Part shown: positions 1 to 5,958 of the stretch, in pieces
How positions within the stretch are numbered: position 1 is the first letter of the stretch
Layout: each line of letters starts with the position of its first letter
From: Alphaproteobacteria bacterium
Lineage (GTDB): Bacteria > Pseudomonadota > Alphaproteobacteria > ATCC43930 > CGMCC-115725
Assembly: GCA_019241915.1 (NCBI GenBank)
Contig: JAFAWI010000581.1
Span: 1-7,085 of the forward strand
DNA length: 7,085 nt
Direction: 5' to 3'
Program-made: the position numbers and the translations under genes
Notes under the pieces: generated by a model
Database searches by the model: none
Told to the model about the DNA's origin: nothing
What the model saw: only the letters and a program-made list of their open reading frames with translations

Positions 1-613
1 TGGGCCACAGCCCGTGCGTCCTGATCACGGCTTCGTAATAACCGTGGTAATGGTTGTAGTAATCGTGCCCGCCCGCCGGATAGAGCCCCTTGACCGTGAA
101 CAGCAGCAACGCTGCGGCGGCGACGCCGGCGGCAAAAACCGCACGGCCTGCGCCGAGCGGCGTCCGCACATCGCGCCACAGCGCCGCCGCTTCGCCGCCG
201 AGCTCGGCGAGCGTCGAGCGCAGCGTCCCCGCGGCGAGCGCCACGGCCGCGACCGCCAGCGCGGCCGCCACCGGGTAGATGTAGAGGTCGAGAAACCCGA
301 GGACGAGGAGCACGCCGTGCCACAGCGCGGCGCCGCAGAAAAACGCGGCGGCGAGCCGCCCTGCCGGCGGCGCGGCAAAAAGCGCCGGCCGCGCCACAGC
401 GCCAAGCAGCACAAATCCCGGCGCGCAGATCGCGAAGAACAGATAGACGGCGAAACAGCCGCGCAGCAGGTTGTACAACCCCGTCCCGCCCGCATCGAAA
501 AAATGGCGGTCGTACGTGTCGACGGCGCGAAAATAGACCAGCAGCAGCACAAACGGCAGCGTCGGCATCGCCGCACGCCGGACCCCAGCCGCAACCGTCA
601 AATTCCGCAGCAA
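1..613 (-). CDS. Polytopic membrane protein, GT-C glycosyltransferase-like, 3' end cut by window edge
   Basis: An open reading frame runs off the left edge and gives 204 codons from a TTG at 613. The protein is strongly hydrophobic, with likely membrane helices near residues 18-30, 53-75, 87-110, 112-130 and 158-173. The visible end contains a His/Tyr-rich stretch (GGHDYYNHYHGYYEAVI) at about 181-197. From memory, similar HYxxYY...GLWP segments occur in large alphaproteobacterial membrane proteins annotated as glycosyltransferase-like, so a GT-C-type role at the inner membrane is plausible but not shown; most of the protein is missing. The start is uncertain. ATG at 568 begins directly at the first helix, TTG at 601 or 613 keeps the positively charged RR before it, and a CTG at 631 would overlap the upstream stop as CTGA. 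No option has a clear Shine-Dalgarno sequence. It follows the gene ending at 628 so closely that it is almost certainly co-transcribed. The other frames here are Arg/Cys-rich shadows. Confidence 0.72.
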   Translation of the reverse strand, partial: MLRNLTVAAGVRRAAMPTLPFVLLLVYFRAVDTYDRHFFDAGGTGLYNLLRGCFAVYLFFAICAPGFVLLGAVARPALFAAPPAGRLAAAFFCGAALWHGVLLVLGFLDLYIYPVAAALAVAAVALAAGTLRSTLAELGGEAAALWRDVRTPLGAGRAVFAAGVAAAALLLFTVKGLYPAGGHDYYNHYHGYYEAVIRTHGLWP

Positions 614-627
614 ATCCAGGAGCGCCG

Positions 628-2370
628 TCAGTTTGCCAGTTGGCCGCTCGGGTCGAGCTTGGCGTAAGCCCGCCGCAGCGGCTCGGCCTGATTGACCGGC
701 GACTGCCGCAACCGCTCGCGTGCGACAAGGGCAAGCGCGGCGCGCTCGTCCTCTTCGAGGCGCACGCTGCGCCCCCGCCGCTCCAGCCATCGGCACACAG
801 CTCGGTCGAGCTGCCGCAATGCCTCCAGCAGCGTCGCCAGACCGAAACCCGCGACGGCAACGCGCAGCACCATGACCATCATCTCGTAGCGGTAATCCGC
901 TTCCGCGAACGCGCCGACGATCAGCGCGTTGTAGAGCAGGAGCACGCTGGCCCCGGCAAAACAGCCGATAAAGCTCCGCGAAAATCGACGCGCCCCGATG
1001 GCAAGGATCGCCCAGCCGAGCACCATCAGGACGGAGGTGACTTTGATCAGCGGATTGAAAAATCCCAGCCAGCCATTGGCGATTTTCTCCATCAGGAGCG
1101 GGTACGCCGGAGGTTCCAGCACCTCAGCCTGCGCCCTTGCCGGCAACGCCTGTGCTTCGGTCGGATCGACGAGCAGGGGGTAGAAGTCGAGCCTGACGTG
1201 AACATATCCTGCGGTGTTGAACCGCGTGTGCGCCCAGCCCGGATCGAACAGGTAGTGCCAAGCACCGCGAAGCGTGTAAGTGGCGAAGTACCAGGGATGG
1301 TGCAGGATGATCTCGACGGCCGACCGCAGCAGCGTATGGTCGTCGACCACGGTCTCGATCAGCAGCAAGTATTCGTAGTTCGGCTGATGCCAGATCCGCT
1401 CAAACAGCACCTCGGGCGCGAACGGTTTCAGTTCGGCGTCGGCGAACTCCTTGGGTTCTGAGGCAACGAAGCCTTTTACTTGCTCGGCCTCCTCCGGTGT
1501 CGGCTCGGTGAGCGCATGCCACAGCTTGGCGCGCACTTCGGACAGCGCCGGCCCCGCTCGTTTGCTTAGATCGACGCCGTAGTCCGCACTGTTGATATAG
1601 GTCGCGTAAAAGACCTGCTCCCCGGTGTAGCTCGGCATATAGCCGAGGCTAGCCACGTCGAAGACCTTGTTGCGATGGGCGTGATAGCCAGCGATCACGA
1701 TGGCGACAGCCGCCAGAGAGATCACATAATGCCGCCACCGCAACGGCCGCGGGCCAAACACGATCGCCAGCAGCAACAGCGCCGGGAATATCAGGTTCAT
1801 CGCCGGCCGCGTAACCGAGTCGAAGAAAGCTGCCGCAGTAAATAAATAGAACCAGAAATACTTTTGCCGCGCGACAAATAATACGTACCAACACAGCGTC
1901 AGCATCATGAAAAAGATGCAGGCTTGATCGTGGTAAAGCATCTTTTGGAAAAAATACGGTCCGCAGCTCAAGATGGAGGCCAGGGCGGTGAGCAACGCGG
2001 CCCAGGCGGCGAACGGCCGCAACGACCAGTAGATCAGCATCGGCATCAGCGCGGCAAACAGTGCATAAATCAGCGCGATGCCAGTGAGTGAACCAGTAAG
2101 CCTGTAGCCGCTAAGCCAAATCAGCAGCGGGAATCCCACATCCCGTTGCGAAATTTCAGGTGAAAGCGTGGCACCGGTCGAGATCGAATCGGCCCAAAAG
2201 AAAAAATTCATCGCGCCGCCGGGCACCATAAAGCCGCCGGCATAGAAGAAGAACGCCGCGGCCAATGTGCTTAAGGCAGCAATACTGACAAACTTCCGAT
2301 CGATCGATCGGGCAGTCATCGGTATTTGAATGCTGGCCACGGCGCCGCCGCCCCTGCGGTCCCCGGTCAT
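628..2370 (-). CDS. Polytopic membrane protein, GT-C (mannosyltransferase/ArnT-like) glycosyltransferase candidate
   Basis: The 580-residue protein has about ten hydrophobic helices. An N-terminal helix (about 28-50) is followed by a periplasmic-style loop with SPEISQRDVGFPLLIW (70-85), whose Asp77 resembles the catalytic Asp in the first loop of GT-C enzymes. Helices then fill 95-235, including FFDSVTRPAMNLIFPALL (182-199). A large soluble segment (about 236-425) follows, then C-terminal helices (about 432-515) with ADYRYEMM (491-498), like the RYRYP-type segment near the end of many GT-C proteins. The tail (520-580) is charged and cytoplasmic-looking. GT-C enzymes move sugars from polyprenyl-phosphate donors at the periplasmic face; donor and acceptor here are unknown. 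A TAA lies two codons before ATG 2370, so translation cannot begin upstream. GTG 2340 or ATG 2319 are possible shorter starts, the latter removing a low-complexity leader. Base composition falls to about 45-50% GC around 1801-1980, against about 70% nearby. Confidence 0.82.
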   Translation of the reverse strand: MTGDRRGGGAVASIQIPMTARSIDRKFVSIAALSTLAAAFFFYAGGFMVPGGAMNFFFWADSISTGATLSPEISQRDVGFPLLIWLSGYRLTGSLTGIALIYALFAALMPMLIYWSLRPFAAWAALLTALASILSCGPYFFQKMLYHDQACIFFMMLTLCWYVLFVARQKYFWFYLFTAAAFFDSVTRPAMNLIFPALLLLAIVFGPRPLRWRHYVISLAAVAIVIAGYHAHRNKVFDVASLGYMPSYTGEQVFYATYINSADYGVDLSKRAGPALSEVRAKLWHALTEPTPEEAEQVKGFVASEPKEFADAELKPFAPEVLFERIWHQPNYEYLLLIETVVDDHTLLRSAVEIILHHPWYFATYTLRGAWHYLFDPGWAHTRFNTAGYVHVRLDFYPLLVDPTEAQALPARAQAEVLEPPAYPLLMEKIANGWLGFFNPLIKVTSVLMVLGWAILAIGARRFSRSFIGCFAGASVLLLYNALIVGAFAEADYRYEMMVMVLRVAVAGFGLATLLEALRQLDRAVCRWLERRGRSVRLEEDERAALALVARERLRQSPVNQAEPLRRAYAKLDPSGQLAN

Positions 2371-2684
2371 CGCTTACCGAAACGAGCCGGGCACGGCGGT
2401 AGACGCGCATGGAAGTGCGCGGCGAGCCAAGCGAAATGCCGCAACCGCGGGCTTTGGTCAGCGGGCACCGTTACTCCACAATCCGACATCAACCGGTCGA
2501 TCTGGCCGCCGGCTCGAAACGAATGCCGGTGAACAACGAGGTCGAGCAACGCCCCCGATCGGCCTGCATCCCCCCTCTCTTCCAGTGCCACTTTACCTCG
2601 ATAAACGAAACTCCGTATAGCTTGCTCGGGCGACGGGCTGCCGTCGCAGTCGGGCCTGGCGGGGCCCAGGCGTCGGGCGGGGGC
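2371..2684. other. Divergent intergenic region
   Basis: This 314-bp stretch lies between the minus-strand membrane-protein gene and the plus-strand methyltransferase operon, and should hold promoters for both. On the plus strand I see one candidate at 2592-2621 within a locally AT-richer patch (about 2591-2620). I found no convincing minus-strand promoter. The reading frame of the methyltransferase stays open upstream to an ATG at 2409, but those 92 extra codons encode nothing family-like. A minus-strand frame from 2774 to 2367 is also open and ends in ATGA at the start of the membrane-protein gene; I treat it as unproven. Confidence 0.6.
2592..2621 (+). promoter_or_regulatory. Candidate sigma70-type promoter for the methyltransferase operon
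   Basis: TTTACC at 2592-2597 and TATAGC at 2616-2621 are 18 bp apart; each hexamer matches 4 of 6 consensus bases. The pair sits in the AT-richest part of the intergenic region and would give a leader of roughly 55-60 nt before the ATG at 2685. This is consistent with a promoter but was read by eye. Confidence 0.35.
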
Positions 2685-3419
2685 ATGAACATCGGACCGA
2701 AATCGTATTGGGAGAATGCCGGCGCGGTCGGCTATGGCGAGGCCATGTTCGGCAGCCGGGAGGTCGAGCGGCACGTCAATCGCCGGCTATGGCGGATAGC
2801 GGTCGAGATCGGGTTTCGGCTCGGCCTGACCTCCGGCTCCCGCGTGCTGGATCTCGGCTGCGGCGACGGCGCCTTCGCCAACCAGGCGCTGGCGCCGAAT
2901 TTCGCCGCAATCGACGGCTTCGACCTGTCCGAGGCCGCGATCCGCCGGGCCCAGGCCAACGCCGCCGGGCCGCATCTGCGTTTTGCCGCGCGCGATGTCG
3001 CGCGGATGCCGCTGGCCGAGCTCGGCCGCTACGACGGCGCGTTCCTGATCGGCATCCTGCATCACGTGAAACCCGCCACCCCGGCGATTTTGCGTCAGTT
3101 GCGGGGCGTTACCGACCGCGTGGTCGTGCTCGAGCCGAACGGCAACCATTTGATGCGCAAGCTGCTCGAACTGACCCCCGACTATCGTGCGGCCGGCGAG
3201 GACAGTTTTCGCCGCGCCCGGCTGGCCCGGCTGTTTGCCGAGGCCGGTTACCACGCGGTCGTCCGGCGCCGCCTCAACCTGTTCCCGAACTTCACCCCGC
3301 GCCCGCTGTTCCGCGCCTTGCAGCCGCTGGAGGCGGCGATCGAGGCGACACCGCTACTGCGCGCCCTGTGCACGGTCGAGCTGTGCGGCTTCGTCGCCGC
3401 GCAGAGCGAACCCGGCTAG
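2685..3419 (+). CDS. Class I SAM-dependent methyltransferase
   Basis: The 244-residue protein is a Rossmann-fold methyltransferase. SAM-binding motif I is RVLDLGCGDG at 53-62. An acidic residue follows the second strand (GFDLSEAAI, 78-86; Asp80 should bind the ribose). Later come RDVARMPL (103-110), the post-strand-4 segment ILHHVKPATPAILRQL (124-139) and VLEPNGNHL (148-156). The N-terminal SYWENAGAVGYGEAMF resembles openings of methyltransferases in glycan and natural-product clusters. I chose ATG 2685 because the purine-rich GGGCGGGGG stands directly before it and the length is then typical; a longer frame from 2409 adds unconserved-looking sequence. The next gene begins 3 bp after the stop, so the two are in one operon. 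The acceptor may be a sugar, a lipid carrier or a small metabolite; cluster context favours a glycan precursor, but this is inference. Confidence 0.87.
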   Translation: MNIGPKSYWENAGAVGYGEAMFGSREVERHVNRRLWRIAVEIGFRLGLTSGSRVLDLGCGDGAFANQALAPNFAAIDGFDLSEAAIRRAQANAAGPHLRFAARDVARMPLAELGRYDGAFLIGILHHVKPATPAILRQLRGVTDRVVVLEPNGNHLMRKLLELTPDYRAAGEDSFRRARLARLFAEAGYHAVVRRRLNLFPNFTPRPLFRALQPLEAAIEATPLLRALCTVELCGFVAAQSEPG

Positions 3420-3422
3420 ACC

Positions 3423-4139
3423 ATGCTGGTCACCAATTTCCACCTCAAGTACCTGCTCTACCGGGTCGTTCTGGCTGGCTATCAGCTGCTCGACACCGGC
3501 CGGCTGCACCCGGTGCGCGAGCGGGCGCGGCGCGCGCTCGACGCCAGCGTCGACTATATCGACCGGCACATGCAGGCCGCGCTCGGCTTCGAGACCCAGC
3601 GCGAGCTGCTCGATTATTCGCTGTCGCAGGTCGCGGTGCCCGGCCACTTCCTCGAATTCGGCGTGTTCTCCGGCGGCACCATCCGCCACATCGCGCGGCG
3701 CAAGCCGGCGCTGACCATCCACGGCTTCGACAGCTTCGAGGGGCTGCCCGAAGCGTGGGCCGGTTTCAGCCTCGGCCAGCGCGCCTTCTCGCGCACCAGC
3801 CGGCTGCCGCGCGTGCCCGGCAACGTCGCGCTGCACAAGGGGTGGTTCAGCCAGTCCCTCGGCGAGTGGACCCGTCGGCATGACGGCCCGGTCGCGTTCA
3901 TCCACATCGACTGCGACCTCTATTCCTCGACCGTCGACATCTTCGCCGCGCTGGCGGAGCGGCTGCAGCCCGGCACCGTCATCCTGTTCGATGAGTACTT
4001 CAATTATCCCGGCTGGGAGCAGCACGAGTTCAAAGCGTGGCAGGAATTCGTCGCCGCGCGGCGGATCGAATACGATTACCTCGCCTACGCGCGCCAGCAG
4101 GTTGCGGTGCGCGTCCGCGGCATGGCCCCGGCGTCGTGA
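3423..4139 (+). CDS. TylF/MycF-family macrocin-type O-methyltransferase
   Basis: The 238-residue protein has the hallmarks of the TylF family (Pfam PF05711), SAM- and Mg-dependent enzymes that O-methylate sugar hydroxyls. The SAM motif is HFLEFGVFSGGTIRHIA at 75-91. It is followed by GFDSFEGLPEAW (101-112), FIHIDCDLYSSTVDIF (159-174) and TVILFDEYFNYPGWEQHEFKAW (185-206). Asp163, Asp165, Asp190 and Glu191 are candidates for the metal-binding and catalytic acidic residues of this family. Family members often methylate sugar moieties of antibiotics or surface polysaccharides, which suits the neighbouring glycosyltransferase. ATG 3423 lies 3 bp after the preceding stop and has no strong Shine-Dalgarno sequence, so translation is probably coupled. 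Its own TGA overlaps the GTG start of the next gene. The family call is firm; the substrate is not known. Confidence 0.9.
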   Translation: MLVTNFHLKYLLYRVVLAGYQLLDTGRLHPVRERARRALDASVDYIDRHMQAALGFETQRELLDYSLSQVAVPGHFLEFGVFSGGTIRHIARRKPALTIHGFDSFEGLPEAWAGFSLGQRAFSRTSRLPRVPGNVALHKGWFSQSLGEWTRRHDGPVAFIHIDCDLYSSTVDIFAALAERLQPGTVILFDEYFNYPGWEQHEFKAWQEFVAARRIEYDYLAYARQQVAVRVRGMAPAS

Positions 4140-4960
4140 AGCGGGGCGCCGGCACCCGCTATTGGGACGCCGAGATCACGCTGAGCGCCGCGGCTGCGGC
4201 GCTGCGCGACCCGGCGCCGCTGACCGGCCCCTATGACGGCGACCCGCTCGACCTGACGATCTTTGTCTCGTGCTACAACGAAGCCGACTACATCATCGGG
4301 ACCATCGAGACCGTGCTCGACGCCGCAAAAAGCGCCGGCGTCAGCCACGAGATCCTGGTGATCGACGACGGCTCGCGCGACGAGTCGCCGCGTCTGGTCG
4401 CCGACTACATCCGCGCGCACCCGGACGAGAACATCGTGCTGCGCGTCAATCGCGCCAACAAGGGCCTCGCGCAGAACTACATGGACGGGGCCTTTCTCGG
4501 CCGCGGCAAATACTACCGGCTGATCTGCGGCGACAACGCCGAGCCGAAGGAGAGCATCCTCGCGGTGTTCAACGCGATCGGCCAAGCCGACATCATCGTG
4601 CCCTACTACACGTCGAGCGAAGGCAAAGGCGTGCGCCGCATCCTGATCTCGAACACCTATACCGCGATCGTCAACCTGATGACCGGCAACCGGCTGCACT
4701 ACTACAACGGGCTGGCGGTGCATCTGCGCTACAATGTGATGCGCTGGCATCCCAACACCCGCGGCTTCGGCTTTCAGGCCGACATCCTGTGCCTGTTGAT
4801 CGACCTTGGCTTCAGCTACCTCGAAGTGCCGGTGATCATGATCGAGCAGCGCCGCGGCCGCTCCAACGCGCTGACCTTCCGCAACCTGCTGTCGGTGGGG
4901 CACACGCTGTTCGAGATCGGCAACCGCCGGCTCTCCAACCGCCTCTACCGCCGCCGTTAG
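4136..4960 (+). CDS. Family 2 glycosyltransferase, polyprenyl-phosphate sugar synthase-like
   Basis: The 274-residue protein is a GT-A fold glycosyltransferase. The nucleotide-sugar binding start is TIFVSCYNEADYI (41-53), followed by VIDDGSRDES (75-84). NRANKGLAQNYMDG (105-118) resembles the NxGKg segment of dolichyl-phosphate mannose synthase-like enzymes. The metal/donor site is ICGDNAEPKE (130-139), a DxD variant. YYNGLAVHL (189-197), GFQADIL (212-218), YLEVPVIMIEQRRGRSNAL (228-246) and a C-terminal FRNLLSVG complete the pattern. No transmembrane or GtrA-like domain follows, so it is a soluble or peripheral enzyme. I chose GTG 4136 because it overlaps the previous stop (GTGA) and leaves a normal N-terminus. 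An ATG at 4037 would add 33 Arg-rich residues that are only a shadow of the upstream gene. It probably charges polyprenyl phosphate with a sugar that the GT-C-like proteins could use; the sugar is unknown. Confidence 0.88.
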   Translation: MKRGAGTRYWDAEITLSAAAAALRDPAPLTGPYDGDPLDLTIFVSCYNEADYIIGTIETVLDAAKSAGVSHEILVIDDGSRDESPRLVADYIRAHPDENIVLRVNRANKGLAQNYMDGAFLGRGKYYRLICGDNAEPKESILAVFNAIGQADIIVPYYTSSEGKGVRRILISNTYTAIVNLMTGNRLHYYNGLAVHLRYNVMRWHPNTRGFGFQADILCLLIDLGFSYLEVPVIMIEQRRGRSNALTFRNLLSVGHTLFEIGNRRLSNRLYRRR

Positions 4961-4980
4961 CGGCATTGGCGCGGTCGAGC

Positions 4981-5020
4981 CTCCGGTGTCTGCCGGTGCG
5001 GCCGGGCAAGGCGACGCCGC
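4981..5020. repeat. Copy 1 of a hairpin-forming GC-rich sequence shared with 6790-6827
   Basis: This 40-nt stretch, 20 bp after the glycosyltransferase stop, aligns with 6790-6827 with two single-base indels and two substitutions. Its core, TGCCGG at 4991-4996, a TGCGG loop and CCGGGCA at 5002-5008, forms a hairpin with one bulged G. There is no T tract, so it is not a typical intrinsic terminator. It may be a small dispersed palindromic element or a chance match in GC-rich DNA. Confidence 0.45.
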
Positions 5021-5029
5021 TTCGGAGCA

Positions 5030-5058
5030 TTGCCGGTAGTTCCGAACGCCCGTATATC
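5030..5058 (+). promoter_or_regulatory. Candidate sigma70-type promoter for the HD-domain gene
   Basis: TTGCCG at 5030-5035 and TATATC at 5053-5058 are separated by exactly 17 bp. This is the best sigma70-like pair I found in the 167-bp gap before the HD gene. Transcription would begin near 5065 and give a leader of about 60 nt, ending in a strong AGGAGA ribosome binding site at 5115-5120. It indicates that this gene is transcribed separately from the glycan operon. Confidence 0.5.
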
Positions 5059-5127
5059 CTTGGCTCATCAGCCGATAGCGAAAGACAGCCGGCTCGGGCG
5101 GCCGGGTGAAAATGAGGAGAGAGCCGG

Positions 5128-5889
5128 ATGAACGATGTGATGACCGCTTCGCAGAAGGCGGACGCGCTCGAACACAGGATGATGGACGACCTGCAGAAGG
5201 CGATCGCGGTCAAGTCGCGGCTGTTCCTGCTCGCCGACGGCGATTTCGCGATGCCGAACGGCGCCAAGCTGCAGTCCGAGCACCCGGGCGCCAAGATGCT
5301 GATGGGCGACGACCCGCGGCTGCCGAAGATGCCGGACAAGCCGACCCTGATCGACTTCTTCAAGCTCCGTTTCGCACCGGCAATGCACCTGTTGCAGAGC
5401 GCGCGGCACGCCAAAGTCGCCGGCATGCCCGAGAAGATCGTGCTCGCCTGCCTGTTGCACGATATCGGCGTGCTCGGCTTCATCCGCTCCGACCACGGGT
5501 ATTGGGGCGCGCAGATGGTCGAGCCTTATGTCGACGAGGAGGTCACGTGGGCGATCCGCGCGCACCAGGCGCTGCGCTTCTTCCCCGACGAGGCGGCCGG
5601 CTACGCCTACCCCGACAACTACAAGCAATATTTCGGCGAAGACTACCGGCCCGAGCCCTACATCGTTGCCGAATACGAACGGGCGCGCGCGCATAAATGG
5701 TACGGCACGGCGCGGATGATCTGCGTGCACGACCTTTATTCGTTCGACCCCGACGTGCATGTCGAGCTGGAGGAATTCACCGATATCGTCGGCCGCAACT
5801 TCCGTCAGCCCGAGGAAGGCCTTGGCTTTGACAACAGCCCGAGCGCGCACATGTGGCGCACGCTCCGCCAGCCCACCAAGTATCTCTAG
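5128..5889 (+). CDS. HD-domain metal-dependent protein (hydrolase or PhnZ/MIOX-like oxygenase)
   Basis: The 253-residue protein carries an HD-superfamily metal site: His87 (PAMHLLQSARH), His111-Asp112 (LACLLHDIGVLGF), His123 (SDHGYWGAQMV), His146 (WAIRAHQALRFF) and Asp202 (CVHDLYSFDP). The H...HD...H...H...D ladder provides ligands for two metals. That occurs both in phosphohydrolases and in mixed-valent di-iron oxygenases such as PhnZ and myo-inositol oxygenase. Nothing visible decides hydrolysis against oxidation or gives a substrate. There is no signal peptide or membrane segment, so it should be cytoplasmic. ATG 5128 is well supported by AGGAGA 7 nt upstream. The gene has its own promoter candidate and convergent neighbours, so it is probably functionally separate from the glycan genes. 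From memory, close relatives are common and well conserved in Bradyrhizobium-type genomes as uncharacterised HD proteins; this was not checked. Confidence 0.85.
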   Translation: MNDVMTASQKADALEHRMMDDLQKAIAVKSRLFLLADGDFAMPNGAKLQSEHPGAKMLMGDDPRLPKMPDKPTLIDFFKLRFAPAMHLLQSARHAKVAGMPEKIVLACLLHDIGVLGFIRSDHGYWGAQMVEPYVDEEVTWAIRAHQALRFFPDEAAGYAYPDNYKQYFGEDYRPEPYIVAEYERARAHKWYGTARMICVHDLYSFDPDVHVELEEFTDIVGRNFRQPEEGLGFDNSPSAHMWRTLRQPTKYL

Positions 5890-5900
5890 GCGCGCCGGAC

Positions 5901-5934
5901 AAAACAAAAGGGCGAGCGTTCGCCGCTCGCCCTT
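5901..5934 (-). terminator. Intrinsic terminator, probably bidirectional
   Basis: A perfect 11-bp stem (5908-5918 pairing with 5924-5934) encloses a 5-nt TTCGC loop. Read on the minus strand it is followed by CTTTTGTTTTGT, a good T-rich tract, so it terminates the Tyr-rich gene ending at 5959. It also lies 18 bp after the HD gene stop and may slow plus-strand transcription, though no T tract follows on that side. Confidence 0.85.
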
Positions 5935-5958
5935 GGTCCGCTCGCGGACTGCCCCGGT

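Noticed and set aside
14..667. 217-codon plus-strand frame, and a 189-codon minus-strand frame at 25-594
   Set aside because: Both are Arg-, Gln- or Cys-rich low-complexity translations lying over the hydrophobic minus-strand membrane protein in its proper frame; they are shadows typical of GC-rich DNA.
640..1461. 273-codon plus-strand frame antisense to the membrane-protein gene
   Set aside because: It is rich in Arg, Gln and Pro with no domain-like pattern, while the opposite strand gives a coherent membrane protein.
2296..2311. Perfect 16-bp palindrome built of GATC repeats
   Set aside because: It lies within coding sequence (Arg-Ser-Ile-Asp-Arg codons) and is explained by a run of ATCG units; no regulatory position.
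2409..2684. N-terminal extension of the methyltransferase to ATG 2409 or 2523
   Set aside because: The extra residues lack family features, the promoter-like sequence lies inside them, and the purine-rich site precedes ATG 2685.
2708..3883. 391-codon plus-strand frame spanning both methyltransferase genes
   Set aside because: The translation is extremely Arg-rich and overlaps two clear methyltransferases in another frame.
4037..4135. Upstream ATG start for the glycosyltransferase
   Set aside because: It would add 33 Arg-rich residues that overlap the TylF-type gene; the GTGA overlap start is more natural.
4085..5068. 327-codon minus-strand frame antisense to the glycosyltransferase
   Set aside because: It has long runs of Val, Ala and Asp typical of the antisense of GC-rich codons, with no motif, and the GT2 gene is certain.
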